Below are positions 1-8,082 of a stretch of DNA of 59,967 nucleotides, piece after piece. Source of the DNA: [Phormidium] sp. LEGE 05292 (GTDB lineage: Bacteria > Cyanobacteriota > Cyanobacteriia > Cyanobacteriales > Aerosakkonemataceae); NCBI RefSeq assembly GCF_015207735.1, contig NZ_JADEWG010000029.1, positions 1 through 59,967 on the forward strand, in the 5' to 3' direction. The translations under genes and the position numbers were made by a program. The stretch's first letter is position 1, and every line of letters begins with the position of its first letter. The notes under the pieces are model-generated. The model searched no databases. It was not told the origin of the DNA and was given only the letters and a program-made list of their open reading frames with translations.

Positions 1-27
1 GGGGGAAGTTAATTAACTCAAAATTCT

Positions 28-96
28 GTAAGGGCGGGTTTTGCTGTCAACTCTTCTGTTGTGTTCGCAGAATTTTCTGCTCTCACTCGCCCCTAC
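28..96. repeat. MITE-like inverted-repeat element, copy 1
   Basis: A 69-bp element begins GTAAGGGCGGGTTTTG and ends TCGCCCCTAC, so the ends are imperfect inverted repeats. The reverse complement of 59859-59926 aligns along its whole length (shared start GTAAGGGCGGGTTTTG, shared middle AACTCTT.TGTTGTG, shared end CGCCCCTAC). It has no coding content. The base changes between copies suggest an old, mobilised non-autonomous repeat. Confidence 0.7.
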
Positions 97-177
97 AAAC
101 TCAAAACTTTCCTTCTACTGCCTGAACTGAGATTATCTTAAGATTGGTGAACTTATTAGAATTAGACTTTTAGAAAA

Positions 178-1617
178 ATGGCAACAAGTGATTTATCTAA
201 CTCGCAAGTAAATACAGGCAATCAGCCTCTTCCCAAACTTAATTTGCTGACTATGTTTCGGTTGGCATTATTTCAAATGGGATTGGGTATTTTGGCTGTT
301 TTAACACTGGGAGTTCTCAATCGAGTCATGATTGATGAGTTAGCAATTCCGGCAACAATTACGGCAGGAATATTAGCAATTTCTCAGTTTATGTCACCAA
401 CCAGGGTTTGGTTTGGTCAAATGTCTGACAGCAAAACTATTTTTGGTTTTCATCGGACAGGTTATGTTTGGATTGGTGCTGCTTTATTTTCGTTGATATT
501 ATCTTTAGCGGTGCAGGTTATTTGGCAATTAAGTGGTTTAGTACAAGCTACTGGACAATGGACTTGGACAACTCAAACTATTGGTTGGACTGCGTTAGCT
601 GGGTTAGTTTTTGCTTTGTATGGTATTGCAACTAGTATCAGTTCTACTCCTTTTTTCGCTCTTTTGGTAGATGTTTCTGATGAAGACGATCGCGGAAAGT
701 TAATCGGGATTGTCTGGTCAATGATGACTGTGGGAATCGCTGTAGGTGGTATTACCAGCAAAATTTTACTGAGAAGATTAGAAAATAATGCTTCTTTGGA
801 TGTTGTGCGATCGTCAATTAGCTGGTTTTTTATTGTTGTTCCGGCGATCGTTTTTCTGCTAGCACTAATCGCAACTTTTGGAGTTGAGAAAAAGTATTCT
901 CGCTATACTTCTCGATCGCATTTAATCGCTAGGGAAGATAGCATTACTTTAGGAAAATCGCTGAAAATTTTAACAGCGAGTCGGCAAACAGGTTTGTTTT
1001 TTACCTTTTTGCTGGTGATGACAATTAGCTTATTTATGCAAGAAGCTGTTTTAGAACCTTACGGTGGCGAGGTGTTTGGTTTATCAATTCCGCAAACTTC
1101 TTTGTTAAATACTTTTTGGGGAATTGGAATGTTAATGAGTTTGGGTGCTACAGGGTTTTTTATTGTGCCTCGCATCGGTAAGCAAAGAACTACTAAACTT
1201 GGTTGTTTATTAGTGGCAGTTTGCTTTATTTTGATTATTGCATCTGGATTTACTGGTAATGCCAAAGTCTTTCAAGGTACATTAGTTTTGTTTGGTTTGT
1301 CTGCTGGAATTGCTACTACTGGGGCATTGAGTTTAATGTTAGACTTAACCGCAGCAGAGACGGCTGGAACTTTTGTGGGTGCTTGGGGATTGTCTCAAGC
1401 AATGGCAAGGGGAACAGCAACGATAACTGGTGGCGCAGTTTTGGATATAGGTCGGACTTTGTTTCAAGTACCAGTGTTAGCTTATGGATTGGTGTTTGCT
1501 TTGCAAGCGGTGGGAATGTTGCTGGCAATTGGATTGTTAAGTCGAGTCAATGTCCAAGAATTTCGTACTAGTGCTCGGGAAGCGATCGCAACTCTCATGG
1601 AAAACGACCTAGACTAA
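178..1617 (+). CDS. BCH/PucC family major facilitator transporter
   Basis: The 479-residue membrane protein has about 12 hydrophobic segments and the PucC/BCH1 signature near the N-terminus: a first helix around LGVLNRVMIDELAIPA, then SQFMSPTRVWFGQMSD and the charged loop FHRTGYVWIGA. A second conserved loop, VDVSDEDDRGKLIGIVWSMM, lies near residue 165. Relatives in purple bacteria (PucC, LhaA) assist light-harvesting complex assembly, and cyanobacterial members are thought to handle chlorophyll or its delivery. This role is inferred from the family. It is monocistronic on the plus strand; the next gene starts 145 bp downstream. The ATG follows an A-rich stretch with no clear ribosome binding site. 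Confidence 0.9.
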   Translation: MATSDLSNSQVNTGNQPLPKLNLLTMFRLALFQMGLGILAVLTLGVLNRVMIDELAIPATITAGILAISQFMSPTRVWFGQMSDSKTIFGFHRTGYVWIGAALFSLILSLAVQVIWQLSGLVQATGQWTWTTQTIGWTALAGLVFALYGIATSISSTPFFALLVDVSDEDDRGKLIGIVWSMMTVGIAVGGITSKILLRRLENNASLDVVRSSISWFFIVVPAIVFLLALIATFGVEKKYSRYTSRSHLIAREDSITLGKSLKILTASRQTGLFFTFLLVMTISLFMQEAVLEPYGGEVFGLSIPQTSLLNTFWGIGMLMSLGATGFFIVPRIGKQRTTKLGCLLVAVCFILIIASGFTGNAKVFQGTLVLFGLSAGIATTGALSLMLDLTAAETAGTFVGAWGLSQAMARGTATITGGAVLDIGRTLFQVPVLAYGLVFALQAVGMLLAIGLLSRVNVQEFRTSAREAIATLMENDLD

Positions 1618-1651
1618 ATATAAGTTTTGATCCAAAATTGTCTTAAACTAT

Positions 1652-1705
1652 TTGGTGATTGGTAAAGTAAATGAACAATTACCATTAACCAATACCAATC
1701 ACCAA
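1652..1705. repeat. Inverted repeat followed by simple AAATC-type repeat
   Basis: TTGGTGATTGGT (1652-1663) is the exact reverse complement of ACCAATCACCAA (1694-1705), leaving a 30-base loop. It is followed at about 1727-1760 by a low-complexity run of AATCCC/AAATCT units that reaches the next start codon. It may act as a weak transcript-end hairpin for the PucC-like gene, but there is no T tract. Confidence 0.45.
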
Positions 1706-1762
1706 GTTCCCAGATTTATCTAGGAAAAAATCCCAAATCCCAAATCTAAAATCTAAAATCGA

Positions 1763-2575
1763 ATGGCTGACTTTTGGACGGAAATATATAATTTTGCTCA
1801 AACAACAACCGCGAGAATTGGTACTAAATTGTTAGCAGATTATGGTCAACTCAAACCAGATTTCAAAGCTGATGGTAGCTTAGTAACGCAAGCTGATAAA
1901 TGGGCAGATCAAGAAATTCAAAATGCAATTTATGACCATTTTCCCAGTCACGATGTCTTAACTGAAGAAGGAACTCACGTCTTTTCTGGTGCGGAATGGT
2001 GTTGGGTAATAGATCCGATCGATGGCACAACTAATTTTACTAGAGGAATTCCGATTTGGGGAATCTCTTTAGGTTTACTTTACCAAGGAATGCCCATTTT
2101 TGGTTATGTACATTTCCCCAACATTAATCAATCTTTTCACGGTTATTGGTATGGTAATTCTCAAAGTAATGAATCTAATGGCGCATTTTTGAATAATATC
2201 CCGATTCATACTAGTAAAGATGATCCGAGTAATCATCACTGTTTTAATCTTTGTTCCCGCAGTACAGCAGCTTTGCAAAATAATATCCCTTGTAAAATAA
2301 GGATGTTAGGTGTGACAACTTATGATTTTCTTTCTGTTGCTACTGGTGCAGCTTTAGGTGGAGTGGAAACTACCCCAAAAGTGTGGGATTTAGCAGGAAT
2401 TTGGCCTATTGTTCAAGCTGCTGGAGGTGTTTTTGTTAATTTAGGAGAGGATACACCTTTTCCGTTACAAGAGGGGGAAGATTATGGCGATCGATCTTTT
2501 CCCACCTTAGTAGTCAGTCGCCCAGAATTAATCCCAACCTTTAAACCTTTGGTAGAATTTTTAGGGAAAAGGTGA
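1763..2575 (+). CDS. Inositol monophosphatase family protein
   Basis: The 270-residue protein carries the metal-dependent phosphatase signatures of the IMPase/FBPase/CysQ superfamily. They are EEG in LTEEGTH (about residue 72), the core WVIDPIDGTTNFTRGIP (about 86-102), and the C-terminal motif VWDLAGIWPIVQAAGG (about 205-220) with the metal-binding WD. It should hydrolyse a phosphate monoester in a Mg2+-dependent reaction. Candidate substrates are inositol phosphate, histidinol phosphate or PAP; motif reading cannot separate them. The length is normal for the family. The gene is on the same strand as the next small ORF, 48 bp downstream. Confidence 0.88.
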   Translation: MADFWTEIYNFAQTTTARIGTKLLADYGQLKPDFKADGSLVTQADKWADQEIQNAIYDHFPSHDVLTEEGTHVFSGAEWCWVIDPIDGTTNFTRGIPIWGISLGLLYQGMPIFGYVHFPNINQSFHGYWYGNSQSNESNGAFLNNIPIHTSKDDPSNHHCFNLCSRSTAALQNNIPCKIRMLGVTTYDFLSVATGAALGGVETTPKVWDLAGIWPIVQAAGGVFVNLGEDTPFPLQEGEDYGDRSFPTLVVSRPELIPTFKPLVEFLGKR

Positions 2576-2623
2576 TTGGGGACTGGAAGTTTATTATCAC
2601 TAATTTATTGAAAGGAAATAGTT

Positions 2624-2974
2624 ATGGATAATAAGTTAAAAACTAGGTTAGAATATCCCTTAAAAGAAGCTTTACTCAGATTATCAATATCTCCGGTAAA
2701 AGCAGATAGAGAAGCTATTGCTAGATTAGAAAGAGAAACAGGTAAGGATATTCAAAAAATTATTCAAGATTTGGATAGTATTGATATTACTCTGCAAGCT
2801 GTAGAAGAAAAATTGCAGTTTTCTTCCCATAAAATGAGACTACTTTTTTGGGGTTTATCCTTTGGTTCATTGGTGGGAATTGTGGCTTTGTTTGTGCTAC
2901 CTTGGGAAAAATTAGCAGTAGCGATCGCACTAGGTTCTATTCTCGGTATTTCTGTCGCCTTTCGCCGTTCTTAA
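2624..2974 (+). CDS. Small hypothetical membrane protein
   Basis: A 116-residue protein of unrecognised family. The first ~70 residues are charged and predicted helical (LERETGKDIQKIIQDLDSIDITLQ), followed by two hydrophobic helices at about 73-92 and 96-113, so it is probably a two-pass membrane protein with a cytoplasmic helical head. The start is supported by an AAGGAAAT ribosome binding site 4-5 bases upstream of the ATG. It sits 13 bp before the Uma2 gene and could be cotranscribed with it. No function is proposed. Confidence 0.7.
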   Translation: MDNKLKTRLEYPLKEALLRLSISPVKADREAIARLERETGKDIQKIIQDLDSIDITLQAVEEKLQFSSHKMRLLFWGLSFGSLVGIVALFVLPWEKLAVAIALGSILGISVAFRRS

Positions 2975-2987
2975 TAGGTGATAAATT

Positions 2988-3575
2988 ATGGAAATGCAAA
3001 CTCTCAAACGTTACTACACCCCCGAAGAATATTTAGAATTAGAAGCAAAAGCAGAATATAAAAATGAATATCGAGATGGGAAAATTGTACCAATGACGGG
3101 TGGAACTACTAATCATAATAAAATTGCCCTCAATGTAGCCGCTTTTTTAAAATACGCTTTGAAAGGGCGAAAATATGACATTTATATGAGTGATATTCGT
3201 TTGTGGATACCTCGGTATCGACAATACACTTATCCTGATGTAATGGTAATTGAAGGCGAACCTATTTACACAGGAACAAATACAACTACTGTGACAAATC
3301 CCTCATTAATTGTTGAAGTTTTATCTAAAAGTACTAAAAATTACGACCAAGGAGATAAGTTTCTTTATTATCGATCGATTCCTGAATTTAAAGAGTATAT
3401 TTTAATTGACCAAACAAGATATTATGCGATGCAATATAGTAAAACAGTTGATGGAAGATGGTTATTAAGTGAGTATGAATTAGAAAATGCAACTATACAA
3501 TTAACTTCAATTGATTTAAAAATAAATTTCACCGACATCTACGAACAAGTAAACTTTAATGATAGTGAAGAATAA
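2988..3575 (+). CDS. Uma2 family endonuclease (DUF820)
   Basis: The 195-residue protein has the cyanobacterial Uma2/DUF820 pattern: an opening YTPEEYLELE, E27 in the KNEYRDGKI segment, D84 in YPDVMVIEG, E110 in SLIVEVLS, and K124 in YDQGDKFLYYR. These residues match the PD-(D/E)XK nuclease core. Uma2 proteins occur in large paralogous sets in cyanobacteria and their biological role is unsettled. The start has AGGTGA about 6 bases upstream. The stop codon TAA directly abuts the first unit of the five-copy repeat at 3576. Confidence 0.88.
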   Translation: MEMQTLKRYYTPEEYLELEAKAEYKNEYRDGKIVPMTGGTTNHNKIALNVAAFLKYALKGRKYDIYMSDIRLWIPRYRQYTYPDVMVIEGEPIYTGTNTTTVTNPSLIVEVLSKSTKNYDQGDKFLYYRSIPEFKEYILIDQTRYYAMQYSKTVDGRWLLSEYELENATIQLTSIDLKINFTDIYEQVNFNDSEE

Positions 3576-3876
3576 GTCCGTTGTTCCCACTTCAGTGGGA
3601 AAAGCGCTCAAGCACTTACAACAGACATAGAAAAAGGTCTGTTGTTCCCACTTCAGTGGGAAAAGCGCTCAAGCGCTTACAACAGACATAGAGATACATA
3701 GTCCGTTGTTCCCACTTCAGTGGGAAAAGTGCTTCAGCACTTACAACAGACATAGAAAAAGGTCTGTTGTTCCCACTTCAGTGGGAAAAGCGCTCAAGCG
3801 CTTACAACAGACATAGAGATACATAGTCCGTTGTTCCCACTTCAGTGGGAAAAGTGCTAAAGCACTTACAACAGAC
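3576..3876. repeat. Five tandem 51-bp three-way-junction repeats
   Basis: Units start at 3576, 3637, 3701, 3762 and 3826. Each unit has outer arms GTCYGTTGT and ACAACAGAC and two inner perfect hairpins, TCCCACT-TC-AGTGGGA and AAGYGCT-NN-AGCRCTT. Spacers alternate between 10 bp (ATAGAAAAAG) and 13 bp (ATAGAGATACATA), giving a 125-bp super-unit. Inner stem 2 changes in a compensatory way (AAGCGCT/AGCGCTT versus AAGTGCT/AGCACTT), which shows selection on or duplication of the fold. The array fills the whole gap between the stop codons of the Uma2 and ChaN-like genes. Confidence 0.92.
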
Positions 3877-3878
3877 AG

Positions 3879-4751
3879 TTAATTTGACCAAAAGAAATCA
3901 GCGATGGGTTGATCCTTTTTTAAAGGCAACTCAGAATCAAAATTTAGTAATATACTTTTCTGCACTAAACTATTACCTAAACGTCTAGCAACGCGACTCG
4001 GAATACCATAACCATACACCAAATGTCCTTGTCCAGCCAATACAATTACTGTATGATTTGGATTATTTTTGACAAATTCAGCAATGCTTTCCGCCATTGT
4101 TTCGTCCCAAAGAACTTGTGCAGAAAAGAATCTTTCAAAACTTGCACTTGCACCATGTCCACCTTTTTGATGTTGATTAAAAGCATCTGACAACATTTGG
4201 CGATACTCGGCGTTATCAGTGCGAATTTCAGAAATAGGAGGAATGTATTTTTTCTCTTCTGGCGTGAGACTTTCTAATCCTTGACTTGAAACTTTTCGGG
4301 TGACTTCGCTGGGAGTATTTAAAGCTAAAACTGGGATGCGATTTTCTTTAGCAAAACGCAGAATGGGGGCGTAATATTCCCAAGGAAAACCCCAACGTTT
4401 TTGATATTCAGTTTGGGTTAAAAGTTCTTGTTCGGTGATTCTTCCAGCTAGGTATCGATCGATCGCCCCCTGATAAGGACGCTGAAACATTTCCATTGCG
4501 ATCGCAATTTTCGGCTTTTTCCCATAAATCTGCTGAATAATCTCTAATTGTGCTTTGTGATCTGCTTCGCTAGTATGAGTTTCTCCTAAATAAATCACAT
4601 TTGTTTTAGTAAGATTCTGGAAAAATTCTTGCGGCGTGTAATTTTGCTGAAATAGAGGACTAGATATTTTTTGGGCGTTTGCTATTGGGATACACAATAA
4701 GTTCATTCCTAAGAAACAGGCGCAAAATAAGGCTAGTTTGTTTTGTTTCAT
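3879..4751 (-). CDS. ChaN family (DUF399) secreted or lipoprotein-like protein
   Basis: A 290-residue protein with an N-terminal signal peptide (hydrophobic ALFCACFLGMNLLCIPIANA, likely cleavage after ANA). The mature part carries the ChaN/Tiki-superfamily motifs VIYLGETHTSEADH (about 52-65), the AMEMFQRPYQ segment, WEYYAPILRFA, and the terminal GQGHLVYGYGIPSRV. Family members are envelope proteins linked to haem or iron handling (Campylobacter ChaN), and the GETH/GHL pattern resembles an EreA/ChaN metal-type active site. The substrate here is unknown. Its stop codon lies 2 bp beyond the repeat array. The gene is monocistronic on the minus strand. Confidence 0.85.
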   Translation of the reverse strand: MKQNKLALFCACFLGMNLLCIPIANAQKISSPLFQQNYTPQEFFQNLTKTNVIYLGETHTSEADHKAQLEIIQQIYGKKPKIAIAMEMFQRPYQGAIDRYLAGRITEQELLTQTEYQKRWGFPWEYYAPILRFAKENRIPVLALNTPSEVTRKVSSQGLESLTPEEKKYIPPISEIRTDNAEYRQMLSDAFNQHQKGGHGASASFERFFSAQVLWDETMAESIAEFVKNNPNHTVIVLAGQGHLVYGYGIPSRVARRLGNSLVQKSILLNFDSELPLKKDQPIADFFWSN

Positions 4752-4764
4752 AATCTTTTTTAGT

Positions 4765-4804
4765 ACGCAGATTAAAGCAGATAAACGCAGATGAACGCAG
4801 ATTA
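4765..4804. repeat. Short CGCAGAT direct repeats
   Basis: Degenerate tandem units of the type ACGCAGATRAA occur four times just upstream of the ChaN-like gene. Related CGCAGAT/ATCTGCG sequences occur at 46226-46266 and 47257-47286. They look like a dispersed low-complexity cyanobacterial repeat. Confidence 0.55.
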
Positions 4805-4871
4805 ATTTAAGGAAATATTTAGATGTTTGCTAAATATCTAATGAGTTTTAAACATACCCCGGTTCCCTTAT

Positions 4872-5234
4872 TTACTCATAGACTGTTTCATCTTCTTTGC
4901 GCCATGCAGGATCTACCATGCAAACAAAAATTAATGGTTCGTTGCCACAATTATGAATAAACTGTTTAGCATTGGGAGGAATATAAACAGCATCTCCCGG
5001 TTCTACTATTTGTGTTTCTTCATTAATGTGCATTTCACCTTTACCACTGATAATGTAGTAAACTTCGGAAGTTGTTAAAGAGTGAAGTGTAGAAGTTTTT
5101 CCTACTGGTAAAGTGGCGTGTGCTAAACTATAACGTAATGCCAAAGGTTGTTTATCAGGATGCAATAATTCGCGGAGAATCGTATTATCTCCAGCAATAA
5201 ATTCCTCACACTCACTTAGTTTTCTGACTAACAT
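4872..5234 (-). CDS. Cupin domain protein
   Basis: About 120 residues form a single cupin_2 barrel: a first motif around TSTLHSLTTSEVYYIISGKGEMHI and a second around GDAVYIPPNAKQFIHNCGNEPL. The first cupin motif lacks the usual HxH pair but keeps a His and a Glu; the second His is in QFIH. I place the start at MLVRKLSEC (5234) because a longer in-frame start at 5291 would overlap the upstream gene by more than 50 bp. From 5234 the gap is only 4 bp, which suggests cotranscription with the Cys-containing membrane protein gene. The ligand is unknown. Confidence 0.75.
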   Translation of the reverse strand: MLVRKLSECEEFIAGDNTILRELLHPDKQPLALRYSLAHATLPVGKTSTLHSLTTSEVYYIISGKGEMHINEETQIVEPGDAVYIPPNAKQFIHNCGNEPLIFVCMVDPAWRKEDETVYE

Positions 5235-5238
5235 AAAT

Positions 5239-5511
5239 TTACTTTTTTGCTTGATAGTCGTTACAATGTATTGCATCTTCGGTGTTAGCAATTGAAGGAT
5301 GCACTGTACATTTCAGGCGATAGTCAGCTGTGAAAAACTGACAACCTGTACAGGGTATTTGGTGCATTTTTTTCGCTCTAGAGACGCTATCAGCAAAAGC
5401 TGAGAACAAACTCCAAGCAATCATAAATACTAATGACCATGCTAAAACAAAGCAGATCGGTACTAAAAATGGTTGAATTGCATTAACTAGGGGATAAAGC
5501 AGTTTAAACAC
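5239..5511 (-). CDS. Small membrane protein with a Cys motif
   Basis: A 90-residue protein. Residues 15-40 form one long hydrophobic helix (FLVPICFVLAWSLVFMIAW). The C-terminal soluble part carries CTGCQFFTADYRLKCTVHP, then a fourth Cys in AIHCNDY. The CxxC plus CxxHP plus C pattern could bind a metal ion or form disulfides. I recognise it only as the kind of small conserved protein seen in cyanobacteria, with no known function. It is tightly coupled to the cupin gene downstream. Confidence 0.65.
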   Translation of the reverse strand: MFKLLYPLVNAIQPFLVPICFVLAWSLVFMIAWSLFSAFADSVSRAKKMHQIPCTGCQFFTADYRLKCTVHPSIANTEDAIHCNDYQAKK

Positions 5512-5585
5512 GATTACTTACTGCTGACTAATGGTGAATCTGTACTATCACACATTTTATCTATTTAGCTAGAAATGAAGCATCG

Positions 5586-5635
5586 TTCGTTGTAAAGACT
5601 TTAGTCTTACTCAGGACTAAAGTCCTTACAACGAA
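5586..5635. repeat. Single three-way-junction repeat
   Basis: Outer arms TTCGTTGTAA and TTACAACGAA enclose two hairpins with 2-base loops, AAGACT-TT-AGTCTT and AGGACT-AA-AGTCCT. The architecture matches each unit at 3576-3876 although the stem sequences differ. It ends 6 bp beyond the chlG stop codon, a position suited to a transcript 3' end. Confidence 0.85.
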
Positions 5636-5641
5636 AGTTTT

Positions 5642-6685
5642 TTATACTCCTGCGTGACCTAAAGCTAAACCAGCTACCAACATTCCTAACACTAAGAAAG
5701 GTTGAGCACTTGCTTGATACTTTACGTCATTTTTTAGTGGATCGCGCAGGAAATACATATCTTGGAAAGTGATTTGCGGTATTACTAACAACATCAAAAT
5801 TGTGGCGTACAAATTCTGATGAATATACACGAGATAGCCAGCAATTCCAATTTGGAAAATGTCAATCATTAACACGCAAATCCAAGCAGCGGTGGTGATT
5901 CCGAACATTACAGGCAGAGATTGTAGACCTAATTTTCTGTCACCTTCCACACTTTTGAAATCATTAACAACTGCAATTCCTAAACCTGCTAAACTATAGA
6001 ATAGCGTGAGAATTACAATTGTGGAATTCAGGTCGCCAAATAATGCGTGACCTGCCCACCAAGGCAAAGCAATGTAACTGGCACCGAGAGCATAATTGCC
6101 CAACCAACCATTTTTCTTTAACTTTAAAGGTGGCGCAGAATAAATGTAAGAAATGAAAGAACCACCGATCGCTAAAACCGTAATTGTCGGGAAAGTATGA
6201 CCAGCCCACAAGTCTAACAAATAAGCAACTCCAATTCCTCCTAATAACAAAACCCAAACTTGAGTGATTACTTGAGGAATGGAAATCGCCCCGGAAGGAA
6301 TGGGACGATATGGTTCATTGATTGCGTCAATTTCGCGATCGTAAAAATCATTTATGGTTTGCGTGTAACCTGCTAACAACGGCCCCGACATTAACATACA
6401 AGCAGCCGCAATTAAGACATTTTCTAACGTCCAGGTGTAGTTACCAGAAGAAGCCGCACCACAAACGACTCCCCAAATTAAGGGAATCCAGGTAATCGGC
6501 TTCATCAGTTGCAGGCGAATTTTCCAAATATTAGTTTCCCCAGATGCCGCACCTTTCATTCCCAGCATTTGCCGAGTTTTAGCACTGCGACTCGGCGCTA
6601 GTTCCGCCTCAATGTTGGGTTGAACATCTACTGGGATTTGTTCGGTTTTTTCTTGAGTAAACTCAGGTTCTGTGAGGTCAGACAT
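5642..6685 (-). CDS. chlG: Chlorophyll synthase
   Basis: The 347-residue integral membrane prenyltransferase attaches the phytyl or geranylgeranyl tail to chlorophyllide, the last step of chlorophyll a synthesis in the thylakoid. The first Asp-rich motif is NDFYDREIDAINEPYRPIP (residues 112-130) and the second is NDFKSVEGDRKLGLQSLP. Together they are diagnostic of ChlG/BchG in the UbiA superfamily. About nine hydrophobic helices follow a soluble 55-residue N-terminus, normal for cyanobacteria. It is the last gene of a minus-strand run petP-arsA-chlG, 21 bp after arsA. This points to coordinated expression of photosynthesis components. Confidence 0.96.
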   Translation of the reverse strand: MSDLTEPEFTQEKTEQIPVDVQPNIEAELAPSRSAKTRQMLGMKGAASGETNIWKIRLQLMKPITWIPLIWGVVCGAASSGNYTWTLENVLIAAACMLMSGPLLAGYTQTINDFYDREIDAINEPYRPIPSGAISIPQVITQVWVLLLGGIGVAYLLDLWAGHTFPTITVLAIGGSFISYIYSAPPLKLKKNGWLGNYALGASYIALPWWAGHALFGDLNSTIVILTLFYSLAGLGIAVVNDFKSVEGDRKLGLQSLPVMFGITTAAWICVLMIDIFQIGIAGYLVYIHQNLYATILMLLVIPQITFQDMYFLRDPLKNDVKYQASAQPFLVLGMLVAGLALGHAGV

Positions 6686-6706
6686 TGCTGTTACTAGATT
6701 TTCTAG

Positions 6707-7873
6707 TTAGAAGGAAAGAATTAAATAACTGTTTTGGAATTTTGCGCCCCTCACTGATTGTCCACTCAGTTGGGGAGGTAATTCAATATTGTGGCGTTGA
6801 TCTCCCGCTTCCAAAGTAACTTCCGGGCCATGTTGGGTGAGTTTAACGTGCTTTTTGTCAAACCCTGGCAAGAATAATTTTACTTGCCTTGCTGCCAAGT
6901 CAATTTCCATTGGTTTGGGAACCATTGCCGCTTGGCGGAAATCAGGCATTGCATCTATTAAAGGTTGCCAGTCTTCACCCACACGGTTAGGAATATTACT
7001 AATTTGTAGGGGAGCAAATTCAGAAGTTACAGTATTAGTAATGGCAGATTCGCGATCGAACTTTTCGTAAACTTGTTCTAGGTTTTCTGCAATTTCCGCA
7101 ACCACCGTATCCGGCAAAATCGCTTGATTGAGAATTACCCCACCAACAGTTAAACCCACTTGTTGAGCACTACCCCAAAAATATTTAGCTGTGGCAATGC
7201 TGCTTGGGTCGCCTGTAGTTACTAAGTAAACCGCTACTCGATGCGGGTCGGCAATTGCTTTCTTACCTTCCTCTAAAAGATTAGTGGCTTTGTTAGTTTG
7301 GGACAAGTTCTCAGGGGTCAGGTTAATATTTAGAACTGTACTAGCAATTGGTTGTAGAAAGGGCAAAAGAGTTTTACCCAAATCAGAATTGCTAAAAATA
7401 GTTTGGAAGCGACGCAGATACCAACTGAGAATTTCTGGCATTCCGAACATTCGCAGCGTGTTTTGATCGCCGATGCCATCGTAGACGATCGCATCGTACT
7501 TGCCGCTTTTATCATACTCGCGGATCTCATTGAGAGCCAAAGCGCTATCCATTCCTGGTAGGACTCCCAATTCTTGACCGTAGACTTCTTTAATTAAAGG
7601 CATCCGCAAGTATTGCGCTTCCAGGTTTTTCACATCTTCCCAACTGCGTTCTAGCAGCAAGGAAGTCTGAAACTGAACCCCATATAAATTGGGACTCAGT
7701 TCCTGTGGATCTGAGCTTAAGGTAGCACCCAAAAGCAGACCAAAAGCTGGACTTGTGTCCTGTGTTGCCAGAAGAACTCTTTTCCCCTGACTAGCTAGCT
7801 TTTTCGCTGCTGCGATCGCAACTGTTGTCCGACCTGTACCACCTTTGCCCAAAAAAGTCAAAATTAACGACAT
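6707..7873 (-). CDS. ArsA/Get3-type ATPase
   Basis: A 388-residue P-loop ATPase of the SIMIBI class. The deviant Walker A GKGGTGRTT is at residues 9-17, followed by the switch-like regions YDGIGDQNTLRMFG and the TTGDPSSIATAKYFWG segment. The last ~65 residues (DLAARQVKLFLPGFDKK and onward) form an Hsp20-like beta domain, found in many cyanobacterial and chloroplast ArsA homologues. Eukaryotic Get3 delivers tail-anchored membrane proteins. Arsenite extrusion is unlikely here because no arsB or arsR is near. Placement between petP and chlG suggests a role in membrane-protein or photosynthetic assembly, which is inference. Confidence 0.88.
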   Translation of the reverse strand: MSLILTFLGKGGTGRTTVAIAAAKKLASQGKRVLLATQDTSPAFGLLLGATLSSDPQELSPNLYGVQFQTSLLLERSWEDVKNLEAQYLRMPLIKEVYGQELGVLPGMDSALALNEIREYDKSGKYDAIVYDGIGDQNTLRMFGMPEILSWYLRRFQTIFSNSDLGKTLLPFLQPIASTVLNINLTPENLSQTNKATNLLEEGKKAIADPHRVAVYLVTTGDPSSIATAKYFWGSAQQVGLTVGGVILNQAILPDTVVAEIAENLEQVYEKFDRESAITNTVTSEFAPLQISNIPNRVGEDWQPLIDAMPDFRQAAMVPKPMEIDLAARQVKLFLPGFDKKHVKLTQHGPEVTLEAGDQRHNIELPPQLSGQSVRGAKFQNSYLILSF

Positions 7874-7890
7874 TTGTCTTCCTTATGCGG

Positions 7891-8082
7891 TTACACGGGC
7901 TTTAATTCATCCTCAAAGAACCAAGTGGTAAAATTGTCCTCAAACTGGACAACTACACCAACTCCGCTGCCATCTACCATTTTGAATGCTTTGATTGTCC
8001 CGATCTTACCTAAACGACTAATCACGTTTGCTGGGGCTCTATCCCTAAGACGGCGTACCTGCACTTTTTGACCGATTTCCAT
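7891..8082 (-). CDS. petP: Cytochrome b6f complex subunit PetP (DUF2862)
   Basis: A 63-residue soluble protein beginning MEIGQKVQVRRLRDRAP, with the SH3-like DUF2862 pattern GKIGTIKAFKMVDGSGVGVVVQFEDN and the ending TWFFEDELKPV. PetP is a peripheral small subunit of cyanobacterial cytochrome b6f that influences complex stability and linear electron flow. Length and sequence pattern fit the family well. It is the first gene of the petP-arsA-chlG minus-strand group, 17 bp before arsA. It is too short to contain further domains. Confidence 0.88.
   Translation of the reverse strand: MEIGQKVQVRRLRDRAPANVISRLGKIGTIKAFKMVDGSGVGVVVQFEDNFTTWFFEDELKPV

Noticed and set aside
3576-3876. CRISPR array
   Set aside because: The units are near-identical along their full length with short alternating spacers of fixed sequence and internal hairpins; there are no unique spacers and no cas genes.
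6707-7873. Arsenite pump ATPase
   Set aside because: No ars genes are nearby and the C-terminal Hsp20-like domain and photosynthesis neighbours point to the cyanobacterial Get3/ArsA-like group.
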